Source: Eubacteriales bacterium (GTDB lineage Bacteria > Bacillota_A > Clostridia > Christensenellales > Aristaeellaceae). From it: a stretch of 64,000 nucleotides of DNA. Below the pieces are notes generated by a model that was not told the origin of the DNA, ran no database searches, and worked only from the letters and a program-made list of their open reading frames with translations. This document shows positions 26,140-33,969 of this stretch, piece after piece; the stretch's first letter is position 1; the number at the start of each line of letters is the position of its first letter. The DNA lies in assembly GCA_029974035.1 (NCBI GenBank), contig JARKQG010000049.1, forward strand, positions 1 to 64,000, given 5' to 3'. The position numbers were made by a program, and so were the translations under genes.

Positions 26140-26312
26140 GGCTATGTGGATCGGGCAGGTCTTCTGGCTTCGGCCTCTCCCTCGCGCCTTCCCGCGCAGC
26201 GCGCAGTGGCAATGGCAAGGGGCATTGGGCCGTTACAGCGGCGATCCCGCGCGGGTTTTTCACCCGGCTTCCCTATTCTCCCGCGCGTGACGCGCGGGCA
26301 CCTGATCCAGTT
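26140..26312 (-). promoter_or_regulatory. Cobalamin (B12) riboswitch
   Basis: The minus strand holds the full set of cobalamin aptamer marks in order: AGGTGCCC at the 5' end, GGGAA...CCGGGTGAAA, GCTGTAACGGC, the B12-box core GCCACTG followed by GCGGGAAGGC, and GAAGCCAGAAGACCTGCC at the 3' end. Adenosyl- or methylcobalamin binding normally represses downstream genes. The downstream operon makes precursors of the corrin ring, so this is end-product feedback. Confidence 0.96.
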
Positions 26313-26324
26313 TCTACGATTATT

Positions 26325-26353
26325 ATTCTACAAAAGAAAGCGCCGGATGTCAA
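26325..26353 (-). promoter_or_regulatory. Promoter of the riboswitch/hem operon
   Basis: On the minus strand, TTGACA (26348-26353), 17-bp spacer, TAGAAT (26325-26330). It starts transcription a few nucleotides ahead of the aptamer and abuts the 3' end of the methyltransferase-MarR gene. Confidence 0.88.
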
Positions 26354-26368
26354 CCGCGGAGCAAAAGG

Positions 26369-27394
26369 TCAGCCCTCCGCGTCAAAGGCGGCCCGGAGCG
26401 CCTCCAGCAGCCGATCGTCCAGCCGCGCGAGGGCGGACAGCTCCTCCTGGGAAAAGGCGCACAGCGCCCTTTCCTCGATGTCGCGCAGCCGGCGGTGCAG
26501 CGGCTGGAACAGCGCCTCGCCGCGCTCGGTGCGGAAGATGAGCGCGCTGCGGTGGTCCTCCCGGCTGGTCTGCCGCCGGATGAGGCCCTCCCGCTCCAGC
26601 CGCGCGAGCACGCCCGTCAGCGTCTGCGGCGGCATCACGAGGGCCGCGGCGATGTCCGAAGGGCGCACGCCCCGCGCGTGGTGTGAAACCATGTGCATCA
26701 CCGAGTATTCCGTAAAGGAGAGCGGCCGCGCCTGAAACCAGTTTTGGTACAGCTGCGCCTGCCGCCTGGAAAACCGGATGTGGCGGCCAAAGAGCGCGAC
26801 CTGCGGGATCGCGGCCTGCTCGTCGGCGGCGGGCCTGCGCGCCGTCAGGCACACCAGCGCCGCACCGCCCCCCAGCGCGGCAAGCCCCCGCGCCTCCCGC
26901 GACAGGATGTGCAGAAAGCCCAGTCCCCTCGCCCTTTCGTCCAGACCGTCCTCCGCGTCCAGCGAAACCAGCAGGCCGCCCTTTTTCAGAAGCCGCCTGC
27001 CCTCCGCCAGCGCCCGCTCCGGCTCGTCCAAATGCCCGAACAGCTCGCAGGCCACCACCGCGTCGAAGGACTCATCTTCAAAATCCATCCTCCGGCAGTT
27101 CATGACGCGGAAGTCGATGCGCTGCTTTCAGGACAGCGACGCCTCGTAGGCGCATTGAATCATCGCGGGGGCGCTGTCGACGCCAATGACGGCATGACCC
27201 AGCCCCGCCAACAGAATTGCCGCAAAGCCGCTTCCGGTGCCCATATCCAGCACCCGCAGCGGCTTTTCCGGCGGCAGCAGCGCGCCCAGAAACGCCCGCC
27301 ACCGCGCCGCGCCCGCGCCGGACAGCGCCTCCGCCCGCTCCGAGGCCAGCCCATCCGCCGCCGCGTTCCAGAAATCGACGTCCTCCCGATGCAT
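26369..27394 (-). pseudogene. SAM methyltransferase-MarR fusion interrupted by in-frame TGA
   Basis: A single continuous frame of 342 codons from ATG 27394 (SD GAGGAG) to TGA 26369, broken only by a TGA at 27128-27130 (codon 89). Residues before it hold class I methyltransferase motif I (VLDMGTGSGFAAILLA) and motif II (VIGVDSAPAMI). Residues after it continue the same domain (DFRVMNCRRMDFEDESFDAV, KKGGLLVSLD) and then, from about residue 190, a MarR-type winged helix with ARLEREGLIRRQTSREDHRS. A CGA or GGA codon changed to TGA would explain it; selenocysteine or readthrough is less likely. It is divergent from the cobalt transporter and has its own strong promoter. The product of translation from internal ATG 27103 would retain the MarR part. 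Confidence 0.85.
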
Positions 27395-27415
27395 CGAACC
27401 ACGCTCCTCGCTACC

Positions 27416-27444
27416 AATATACCCAAACCCCCGCCGCGTGTCAA
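27416..27444 (-). promoter_or_regulatory. Promoter of the methyltransferase-MarR gene
   Basis: On the minus strand, TTGACA (27439-27444), 17-bp spacer, TATATT (27416-27421). Transcription would start about 20 nt before the ATG at 27394, with the SD in between. Confidence 0.85.
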
Positions 27445-27471
27445 CGCAGGGTCGCCCGCGCCGGATATTTG

Positions 27472-27505
27472 ATACTGAATCGTATAAACTAATACTTGAC
27501 AGTAT
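27472..27505. promoter_or_regulatory. Two MarR-like operator palindromes
   Basis: ATAC-TGAATC-GTAT (27472-27485) and ATACT-TGAC-AGTAT (27492-27505). The shared half-site ATACT recurs exactly 20 bp apart, two helical turns. They lie in the 206-bp gap between the MarR-containing gene and cbiM, and the second overlaps the cbiM -35. MarR dimers bind short AT-rich inverted repeats like these; the assignment to this MarR is inference. Confidence 0.6.
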
Positions 27506-27524
27506 ATTATGCGCGTGATGCATT
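27496..27524 (+). promoter_or_regulatory. Candidate promoter of cbiMNQO
   Basis: TTGACA (27496-27501) inside the second palindrome, 17-bp spacer, and an extended -10 (TG at 27516-27517 before TGCATT at 27519-27524). The -10 hexamer is poor, but the TG extension and perfect -35 compensate. A repressor on the palindrome would block the -35. Confidence 0.55.
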
Positions 27525-27600
27525 GGTGCGGGGAAACGGCGCCCGCGGCGCGGCCGCCGTTTCGGGGATCATACCGACGTTGAAAAGAGGCGGATGGGCA

Positions 27601-28353
27601 ATGCGGTATTCAAGATCGGAACGGTGGACGCTGAGTCTCGCGGTTGCGTTCGCGGTCGTCTTTTCCCTCTCGTGGACGGCCGGGGCGATGCACATCATGG
27701 AGGGATACCTGCCGCTGGGCCACTGTGTGGCCTGGGGCGCGGTGAGCCTGCCGTTTCTGGTGGCGGGCGTCATCCGCATCCGGCACACGGTCCAGAAGAG
27801 CCGGCGCACGCTGATGCTGCTGGCGATGTCCGGCGCGTACGTATTCGTGCTGTCCTCGCTGAAGATTCCGTCCGTCACGGGCAGCTGCAGCCACATGACG
27901 GGCACCGGGCTTTCGGCAATCCTCTTCGGCGCGTCGGCGACGAGCGTCCTGGGCATCATCGTGCTGATCTTCCAGGCGCTGTTGCTGGCCCACGGCGGGC
28001 TGACCACGCTGGGCGCGAACACCTTCAGCATGGCCATCGCGGGCCCGCTCTTCACCGTGCTTTTGTACAAGGCGGGGAAGAAGCTGAGCGTCAACCGCAA
28101 GGTCAACGTGTTTCTGGCCGCGGCATTGGGCGATCTTTTCACCTACTGCGTCACCAGCGTGCAGCTTGCGCTGGCCTATCCCAGCGCGGAGGGCGGCGTG
28201 GCGGCCAGCGCCGCAAAGTTCTTGGGCGTGTTTGCGCCCACGCAGGTCCCCCTGGCCATTGTGGAGGGCATTCTGACGGTGCTGATCGTGATGGGCCTTG
28301 AGAGCTTTGCCACCGAGGAGCTCCGGGATATTTCGTTTGTGGAGGGCGCGTGA
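27601..28353 (+). CDS. cbiM: ECF cobalt transporter substrate-specific subunit CbiM
   Basis: A 250-residue membrane protein that binds Co2+. The family hallmark MHIMEGYLP follows a removable N-terminal segment of about 30 residues; in CbiM the histidine next to the processed N terminus binds the metal. A later [11 protein letters not shown] loop is also typical. About seven hydrophobic segments are visible. The ATG at 27601 is preceded by AGAGGCGG; the longer open frame from 27496 overlaps the promoter region. It is the first gene of cbiMNQO and runs 3 nt ahead of cbiN. Confidence 0.96.
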   Translation: MRYSRSERWTLSLAVAFAVVFSLSWTAGAMHIMEGYLPLGHCVAWGAVSLPFLVAGVIRIRHTVQKSRRTLMLLAMSGAYVFVLSSLKIPSVTGSCSHMTGTGLSAILFGASATSVLGIIVLIFQALLLAHGGLTTLGANTFSMAIAGPLFTVLLYKAGKKLSVNRKVNVFLAAALGDLFTYCVTSVQLALAYPSAEGGVAASAAKFLGVFAPTQVPLAIVEGILTVLIVMGLESFATEELRDISFVEGA

Positions 28354-28356
28354 GCG

Positions 28357-28686
28357 ATGAACAGCAGCAAGAAAACGGTCATCGTCCTGATTCTCGTGGT
28401 CCTGGCGATCGTCCTGTTGCCGCCTCTGTTTCTGAAGGGCGCGGAGTTTGGCGGCAGCGACGATGCGGGCAGCCAGATGGTGGAGGAGGTCACCGGCGCG
28501 GCGTACACCCCCTGGTTCACGCCCGTGCTTGAGAACATGATCGGCGGCGAACTGCCCGGCGAAATCGAAAGCCTCTTTTTCTGCGTGCAGACGGGCATCG
28601 GCGTGGGCATCATCGCCTACTTCTTCGGGTATCTGGTGGCGCGGAAGAGGTTCTCCGCCGCGCCCAGGGGCTCGGCCGCGCCGTAA
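28357..28686 (+). CDS. cbiN: Cobalt transport protein CbiN
   Basis: A 109-residue membrane protein with two transmembrane helices (about 8-25 and 78-98) flanking an extracytoplasmic loop that contains FGGSDDAGSQ and YTPWFTPV, the CbiN pattern. CbiN is an auxiliary subunit needed for loading of CbiM. It comes 3 nt after cbiM. Confidence 0.95.
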   Translation: MNSSKKTVIVLILVVLAIVLLPPLFLKGAEFGGSDDAGSQMVEEVTGAAYTPWFTPVLENMIGGELPGEIESLFFCVQTGIGVGIIAYFFGYLVARKRFSAAPRGSAAP

Positions 28687-28698
28687 GAAACGCATGAA

Positions 28699-28730
28699 CC
28701 GGGGCCGCGCGGCCACCCGTGCGGCCCCGG
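28699..28730 (+). other. Intercistronic hairpin between cbiN and cbiQ
   Basis: A perfect 10-bp stem CCGGGGCCGC/GCGGCCCCGG with a 12-nt loop and no T-tract. It lies between the membrane-substrate part (cbiMN) and the energy module (cbiQO) and may set different mRNA stability or partial termination. Confidence 0.7.
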
Positions 28731-28743
28731 GATGAGGTGAAGG

Positions 28744-29646
28744 ATGATCACCGCGCTCATGACGGCGGCCGTCGTCTGGTGCCTGTTTTCCGGACGGGTG
28801 CCGCCGCCGCTTCTTGTGCCGCTCAGCGCGGCGGCGGGCGCCGCCTTCGGCGCGGCCGCACGGCACGGGCATGAAAGCGTTTTGTCCGTGGACGCGCTGG
28901 CGCAGGCCTCCCGGCTGAACACGGTCAATCCGGGCCTGAAGTTCTGGTCCGCGCTGGCGCTGATGTGCCTGTGCGTCGCCTCCGGAAGCCCCGTTCCGGG
29001 GCTTTTTCTTGCCGGGGCGGCCCTCGTGCTGACGGTCTGGGCGGGCGGGCTCCGGCTCGGCGCCTACCTGCGCTTTCTGTCGCTTCCCGTTTCGTTTCTG
29101 ATGATGGGCGCGCTGGTGCTGCTCTTTTCGGTGGCGGACGGGCCGGCGGGCGCGGTGAACATCCCCGCCTTCGGCGCGTGGCTGACGGTGCGCGCAGAAG
29201 CGCAGGCGCAGACGGCGCTGGTCATTGCCCGCGCCTTTGGCGCGGTCAGCTGCCTGTACCTGATCTGCCTCACCACCCCGATGCCGGAGCTGATCGGCGT
29301 ATTGCGGCGCGCGCGCTGTCCGGACGTGGTGGTTGACCTCATGTACCTCGTCTACCGGTACATCTTCATCCTGTTTGCGATGCACGGCGCGATGAAAAAC
29401 GCCGCCGCGGGTCGGCTCGGCTACGCGGACTTTCGCGCGGCCTACCGTACCACCGGGCGCATTTACGCAAACCTGCTGTCCCGCAGCTACCGGGTGGTCA
29501 ACCGCAATTTTGACGCGATGGAGAGCCGGTGCTACGACGCGGGAATCCGCTTTCTGGAAAAAAAGCGCGGGATCCCCCGCGCCCATCTGGCCGCCACGCT
29601 TGCCGTCGCGGCCCTGACCATTGCGCTGTATTGCGCGTTTCGCTGA
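28744..29646 (+). CDS. cbiQ: ECF transporter T component CbiQ
   Basis: A 300-residue membrane protein that couples the substrate component to the ATPase. It has hydrophobic segments through residue 230 and the coupling-helix signatures SRCYDAG (an AxG-type arginine motif) and RRARCPDVVVDLM. An N-terminal stretch of about 50 residues with extra hydrophobic character precedes the usual start region (LNTVNPGLKFW). The SD GAGGTGAAGG is close to the ATG at 28744. Confidence 0.93.
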   Translation: MITALMTAAVVWCLFSGRVPPPLLVPLSAAAGAAFGAAARHGHESVLSVDALAQASRLNTVNPGLKFWSALALMCLCVASGSPVPGLFLAGAALVLTVWAGGLRLGAYLRFLSLPVSFLMMGALVLLFSVADGPAGAVNIPAFGAWLTVRAEAQAQTALVIARAFGAVSCLYLICLTTPMPELIGVLRRARCPDVVVDLMYLVYRYIFILFAMHGAMKNAAAGRLGYADFRAAYRTTGRIYANLLSRSYRVVNRNFDAMESRCYDAGIRFLEKKRGIPRAHLAATLAVAALTIALYCAFR

Positions 29647-29655
29647 GGTGCGCCC

Positions 29656-30504
29656 ATGGAAGAAGTGCTCCGCCTGGAGAACATCCGCTATTCGTACGAT
29701 CACCGGATTCCCGCGCTGAAGGACGTATCCGTCCGCGTGGGCAGGGGGGAGCGCGTGGCCGTGCTGGGCAACAACGGCGCGGGCAAGAGCACCTTTTTTC
29801 TGTGCTGCAACCGCATCCTGCGCCCGCAGCAGGGCCGCATATTCCTCCGGGGGCGCGAAATCACGGACGCGAAAAAGGACATTCTGGCCCTCCGCCAGGC
29901 GGTGGGCGTGGTGTTTCAGGACCCCGACAGCCAGATGATCGCCGGCACCGTGGAGGACGAAATCAGCTTCGGGCCGATGAATCTGGGCCTTGCGGCGGAC
30001 GAGGTGCGGCGGCGGGTGGACGAGGCCGTGATGCGGATGGATCTCAAGGGCTACGAGCGGCGCGCGCCCCAGTACCTGAGCGGGGGCGAAAAAAAGCGCG
30101 TGAGCATCGCGGACATCCTGGCGATGCGGCCCGACGTCATCCTGCTGGACGAGCCCACGGCGTCCCTCGATCCGCGGAACACCGACCGGCTGGAGGCGGC
30201 CCTGGCGCAGTTGCACCGGGAGGGCATGACCCTGGTGGTCTCCACCCATGACGCGGACTTTGCCTACCGCTTTGCGGCGCGGGTGATCGTGTTTGCCGAC
30301 GGGGAGATCGCCGCGGACGGCAGCCCGGAGGATGTGTTCTCCTCCGAGGCCGTGCTGGCGGGGGCCGGGCTCAAGCGGCCGCTGCTCTACGAAACCTATC
30401 GGCTGCTTTGCGATGCCTTCCCCGAGGCCGCCGCGGAGCGCGCCCCGACGCGGATCGAGGACATGCGGCGCTACATCCTGGGCCTAAAAACGCCCCGAAG
30501 GTGA
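29656..30504 (+). CDS. cbiO: ECF cobalt transporter ATPase CbiO
   Basis: A 282-residue ABC ATPase with Walker A GNNGAGKST, Q loop VFQDPDSQM, signature YLSGGEKKRV and Walker B VILLDEPTASLD. The GEKKRVSIA form and the QDPDSQ loop are typical of ECF energising subunits. It powers cobalt import with CbiMNQ, feeding CbiK. Confidence 0.96.
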   Translation: MEEVLRLENIRYSYDHRIPALKDVSVRVGRGERVAVLGNNGAGKSTFFLCCNRILRPQQGRIFLRGREITDAKKDILALRQAVGVVFQDPDSQMIAGTVEDEISFGPMNLGLAADEVRRRVDEAVMRMDLKGYERRAPQYLSGGEKKRVSIADILAMRPDVILLDEPTASLDPRNTDRLEAALAQLHREGMTLVVSTHDADFAYRFAARVIVFADGEIAADGSPEDVFSSEAVLAGAGLKRPLLYETYRLLCDAFPEAAAERAPTRIEDMRRYILGLKTPRR

Positions 30505-30505
30505 C

Positions 30506-30534
30506 TTGCGCCCCCGCGCCGGCCGCGGTACAAT
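30506..30534 (+). promoter_or_regulatory. Promoter of the His-tailed DMT transporter
   Basis: TTGCGC (30506-30511), 17-bp spacer, TACAAT (30529-30534), immediately after the cbiO stop. It would give the transporter its own transcript in addition to any readthrough from cbiMNQO. Confidence 0.65.
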
Positions 30535-30584
30535 GGACGCGCCCGCCCTCCGGACGGGACACCCGGCCCGAAAGGGGGCCCGCC

Positions 30585-31640
30585 ATGAAAGACGAAAGAA
30601 CGGGCGCGATGCTGGCCGCGCTGGCGGCGGCCGCGCTCTACGGGCTGAACGTCCCGCTGTCCAAGCTGCTGCTGGAGAAGGTGCCGGCGGCGCTGATGGC
30701 GGCGCTCCTCTATTTGGGCGCGGGGTTTGGCATGCTCGCCGTGCGCCTTGCCCGGCGCGCGATGGGGCGCGCCGGCGCGGACGCCCGCATCGCCCGGGCA
30801 GACCTGCCCTTTGTGGCGGGAATGGTGCTGCTGGACGCAGCGGCCCCGATCCTGCTGATGATGGGGTTGGCGGGGACCTCGCCGGCAAACGCGGCGCTCA
30901 TGGGCAACTTTGAAATCGTCGCCACATCGCTGATCGCCTTTCTGCTCTTTCGTGAGCACGTCGGGCGGAAGATGTGGGCCGCCGTCGCGCTGATCACCGC
31001 TTCCAGCATGATCCTGTCCTTCGAGGGCGCGGCCAGCCTCTCCTTTGGCGCGGGCTCGGCGCTCGTGCTCATGGCGGCGGTGGCGTGGGGGCTGGAAAAC
31101 AACTGCACCCGCATGCTGTCGTTGAAGGACCCGACGCAGATCGTCGCCATCAAGGGGCTGGGCTCGGGCGCCGTCTCGCTGGGGCTGGCGCACCTTCTGG
31201 GGCAGGGCGGCGCGCCCCTCGGGTACGCCCTGGCGGCAATGGCGCTGGGGTTTGTGTGCTACGGCCTCAGCATCGCCCTGTACGTGCTGGCCCAGCGGAC
31301 GCTGGGCGCGGCGCGGACCAGCGCCTGCTACGCGGTCGCGCCCTTTGTGGGCGTGGCGCTCTCGGCGGCCATCTTCGGCCAGCGGTTCGAGCCTCCGTTT
31401 CTGCTGGCGCTGGCGGTGATGATCGTTGGGGCGTATTTTGCCGCCTCGGAGCGCCACCGGCACGCCCACGTCCACGAGGCACTGGCCCACGAACACCGCC
31501 ACAGCCACGCGGACGGCCACCACACCCACGCTCACGGCGCCCCGGTCGCCGGCGCTCACAGCCATTTTCACACCCACGAGCCGGTGGAGCATACCCACAG
31601 CCACACGCCGGACCTCCACCACACCCATCCCCACCCCTGA
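30585..31640 (+). CDS. DMT/EamA-family transporter with histidine-rich tail
   Basis: A 351-residue protein. Residues 5-285 form ten hydrophobic segments in two EamA repeats (AALYGLNVPLSKLLLEK near the N terminus, YGLSIALYVLAQRTLGAART in the second half). From about residue 289 to the end there are 23 histidines in about 63 residues, in HxH and HxHxH runs such as HTHSHTPDLHHTHPHP. Such tails bind Co, Ni or Zn. It directly follows cbiMNQO and precedes a terminator, so a role in cobalt or nickel handling (efflux or storage-coupled transport) is likely but unproven. EamA proteins otherwise transport many small molecules. The ATG at 30585 has AAAGGGGG as SD. Confidence 0.88.
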   Translation: MKDERTGAMLAALAAAALYGLNVPLSKLLLEKVPAALMAALLYLGAGFGMLAVRLARRAMGRAGADARIARADLPFVAGMVLLDAAAPILLMMGLAGTSPANAALMGNFEIVATSLIAFLLFREHVGRKMWAAVALITASSMILSFEGAASLSFGAGSALVLMAAVAWGLENNCTRMLSLKDPTQIVAIKGLGSGAVSLGLAHLLGQGGAPLGYALAAMALGFVCYGLSIALYVLAQRTLGAARTSACYAVAPFVGVALSAAIFGQRFEPPFLLALAVMIVGAYFAASERHRHAHVHEALAHEHRHSHADGHHTHAHGAPVAGAHSHFHTHEPVEHTHSHTPDLHHTHPHP

Positions 31641-31673
31641 CGCGCCCGCGCCGCCCACGGCCTGAGTAAGAAA

Positions 31674-31706
31674 GGGAGCCGCATTTATGCTGCGGCTCCC
31701 TGTTTG
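31674..31706. terminator. Bidirectional intrinsic terminator
   Basis: A perfect 10-bp stem GGGAGCCGCA/TGCGGCTCCC with a 7-nt loop, flanked by TGTTTG on the plus strand and TTTCTT on the minus strand. It serves the converging DMT transporter and GH31 genes. Confidence 0.88.
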
Positions 31707-31731
31707 CGCGCCCATCGGCCCGCCGGAAAAA

Positions 31732-33966
31732 TCAGCGGCCGCCCAGATACACGGTCAGATCCCGGCCCCGGTAATCCGCCGCCTGTTCGCGCCCGGGCCC
31801 GTCCGGTCCGACAAGCCGCACCAGGACGCGCGCGGCAAGGCCCGCCGCGCCCTCCGCCGCGTGGAACGTCAGCGCGCCCGCGCGGTCGTCCCAGGTGAGG
31901 CGCACCCGGGTGTATTCGCCCGCCTCGTAGGCGTAGCCGTCGCCCGCGTCGCCGTAGAGCCAGGCCTCGCCGTCCGCGCCGGCATACACCCTCACCTCGT
32001 CGCAGAGGGGCGGCGCGTCGGCCGCGCTTTGCCCGCCCGCGGCGAGGGGCAAAATGGCGCCCGCCCGGACGAACACCGGCAAGGTCGAAAGAGGCGTTTC
32101 TACCTCCACCGTCCGCCCGCCCGCAAAGAAAGCGCCGGTGAAGAAGTCGTACCAGCCCGCGCAGGCGGGCAGGTACGCCGCCGTGCGGCCGCCGCCCTCC
32201 GAAATGGGCCGCGTGACCGGCGTCACGAGAAGCGCGTCGCCCAGCATGAACTGGTCGCAGACCGACCGGGCGCGGCCATCCTCCGGGAACATCACAAGCA
32301 GGCTGCGCAGCATGGAATCGCCCTCAAAAAACGCCTGGGCCGCGGCGGAATACACGTAGGGCAAAAGCCGGTAGCGCAGCTGGATGAAATCGCGGATGGC
32401 GTCGTACTCCGGGCCACCGGGCGCGCCGAACTGCCAGGGCTCCCGGGGCGTATCGGTGCCGTGGGACCTGAACATCGGCAGAAAGCAGCCCATCTGCAGC
32501 CAGCGCACGTACAGCTCCCGGTAGGCCGGGTCTTTTACGCCGTCGTTGAAATCGCCGTTCCAGAACCACAGCGGCTTTAACACCGTGTGGCACTCGCAGC
32601 CGCGCTTTTCGTAGGCGTCCTTGACCACGAAGAAGCCGCCGACATCCAGCGTCCAGTGGGAAATGCCGCTCATGGCGGCCTTCAGTCCCTCGGCGATCTG
32701 CTGGCGCATCACGTCCCAGCGGGCCGATATGTCTCCGCTCCACAGCACCGCGCCGTACTGCTGCACGCCGGGGTAGCCCGAGCGCGTCAGGTTGACCAGC
32801 CGCTTTTCCGGGTGGTGGGCGCGCCAGGTTTCGTACATGCCCCGGGCATGGTAGAGGGCGTAGCTGTTGAGGCGCGTTTCGTCCATGGAATTTGCGCTCA
32901 GGTCCAGCACCGCCCGGTAGCGCAGCGCCTCGGGGCGCTTGGCCTCGCCGTTCCAGTCGGCGTCGGAGAAGGGCTCGGCGTTGTCGCACCAGTAGCCGTC
33001 CACGCCGCCCGCGCCCCAATGCCGCTCGCACTGGGCGCCGTAGAGCGCGCGCCCTTCGGCCGAAAAGGCGTCGTAGGTGGTGCTGTTGGGCAGCATCAGC
33101 CCCGCCCGTTCAAATTCCGCGCAGTCCCCGCCGCCCTTGGCCATGTTGGGCCAGATGGAAACCAGAAGGTGTACGTTCATATCATGGAGGGCCCTGGTCA
33201 GCGCGGAGATGTCCGGATACCGGGCCGCGTCGGGCGTCTTGTCGCCCCAGAGCCCGTTTTCCCAGGTGTACCAGTCCTGCACCAGGCAGTCCAGCCCCAG
33301 GCCCTCGTCCCGGAAGCGCCGGGCGGTGTCCATCAGCTCGCGCCCGGAATCATACCGCTCCTTTGACTGCACGTAACCGTAGGCCCACCGGGGCAGAAGG
33401 CGCGTTTTGCCCGTCCAGGCCGCCAGACGGCGCAGCACCTGGCGCGCGTTTTCGCCCCGCAGCACCACAAAGGAAAAATCCTCCGCCGCTTCCAGGATGA
33501 ACGTAAAGTCCGCCTCGCCGCCCTCAAAGCGCATCGCGCACTCGGCCTCGATCAGAACGCCGTAGCCGGCGTCGGACAGGAGGAACGGGTAGGCGATGAT
33601 CATGTTGTTCTGGTACAGGTACTCCTTTTGCCCGTGATAGTCATACACGCCGGAATCGTGCTGGCCCAGGCCCGTCAGAAGCTCGCCCGCGCCGCAGGAA
33701 AAGGTGAGCCGCACCCGGGAGACCGGGCGGTCGGGCGCCTTCCGGGCGTTGACGATCTCCGTCACCTCGCCGTTGGCGGTCATCCGCTTTTCGTAGACCG
33801 GCTCGCCGTCGGTGACGGTCTTGTAGAGCATTTTCTCCTCGAAGGCCGCGGCGATCAGCCGGGGATGGGCGCCGTCCGGAAAGAGCGCCGTCGGGCCGAC
33901 GGGGCCTCGCTCGCCCGCGCTGAAGGCCACCTTCGCCGCCCAGGGGTAGGGATGGGTGATTTGCAT
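31732..33966 (-). CDS. GH31 family glycosidase (alpha-xylosidase/alpha-glucosidase-like)
   Basis: A 744-residue glycoside hydrolase 31 without signal peptide, so it acts on imported oligosaccharides in the cytoplasm. The nucleophile is D328 in GVDGYWCDNAEP and the acid/base D412 in WSGDISARWDV. The segments SGISHWTLDVGGFF and FRSHGTDTPREPW resemble bacterial alpha-xylosidases of the XylS type more than starch alpha-glucosidases. It is the last gene of the CUT1 operon, beginning 3 nt after the permease. The likely substrate is an alpha-xyloside or alpha-glucoside taken up by that importer. Confidence 0.93.
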   Translation of the reverse strand: MQITHPYPWAAKVAFSAGERGPVGPTALFPDGAHPRLIAAAFEEKMLYKTVTDGEPVYEKRMTANGEVTEIVNARKAPDRPVSRVRLTFSCGAGELLTGLGQHDSGVYDYHGQKEYLYQNNMIIAYPFLLSDAGYGVLIEAECAMRFEGGEADFTFILEAAEDFSFVVLRGENARQVLRRLAAWTGKTRLLPRWAYGYVQSKERYDSGRELMDTARRFRDEGLGLDCLVQDWYTWENGLWGDKTPDAARYPDISALTRALHDMNVHLLVSIWPNMAKGGGDCAEFERAGLMLPNSTTYDAFSAEGRALYGAQCERHWGAGGVDGYWCDNAEPFSDADWNGEAKRPEALRYRAVLDLSANSMDETRLNSYALYHARGMYETWRAHHPEKRLVNLTRSGYPGVQQYGAVLWSGDISARWDVMRQQIAEGLKAAMSGISHWTLDVGGFFVVKDAYEKRGCECHTVLKPLWFWNGDFNDGVKDPAYRELYVRWLQMGCFLPMFRSHGTDTPREPWQFGAPGGPEYDAIRDFIQLRYRLLPYVYSAAAQAFFEGDSMLRSLLVMFPEDGRARSVCDQFMLGDALLVTPVTRPISEGGGRTAAYLPACAGWYDFFTGAFFAGGRTVEVETPLSTLPVFVRAGAILPLAAGGQSAADAPPLCDEVRVYAGADGEAWLYGDAGDGYAYEAGEYTRVRLTWDDRAGALTFHAAEGAAGLAARVLVRLVGPDGPGREQAADYRGRDLTVYLGGR

Positions 33967-33969
33967 GGG

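Noticed and set aside
27128..27130. Selenocysteine at the TGA of the methyltransferase-MarR gene
   Set aside because: No clear SECIS-like stem-loop follows directly, and class I methyltransferases have no conserved Cys at this place; kept only as a check, not a claim.
27610..30249. 879-codon minus-strand open frame across cbiMNQO
   Set aside because: Four well-identified genes occupy the other strand and the frame shows no domain.
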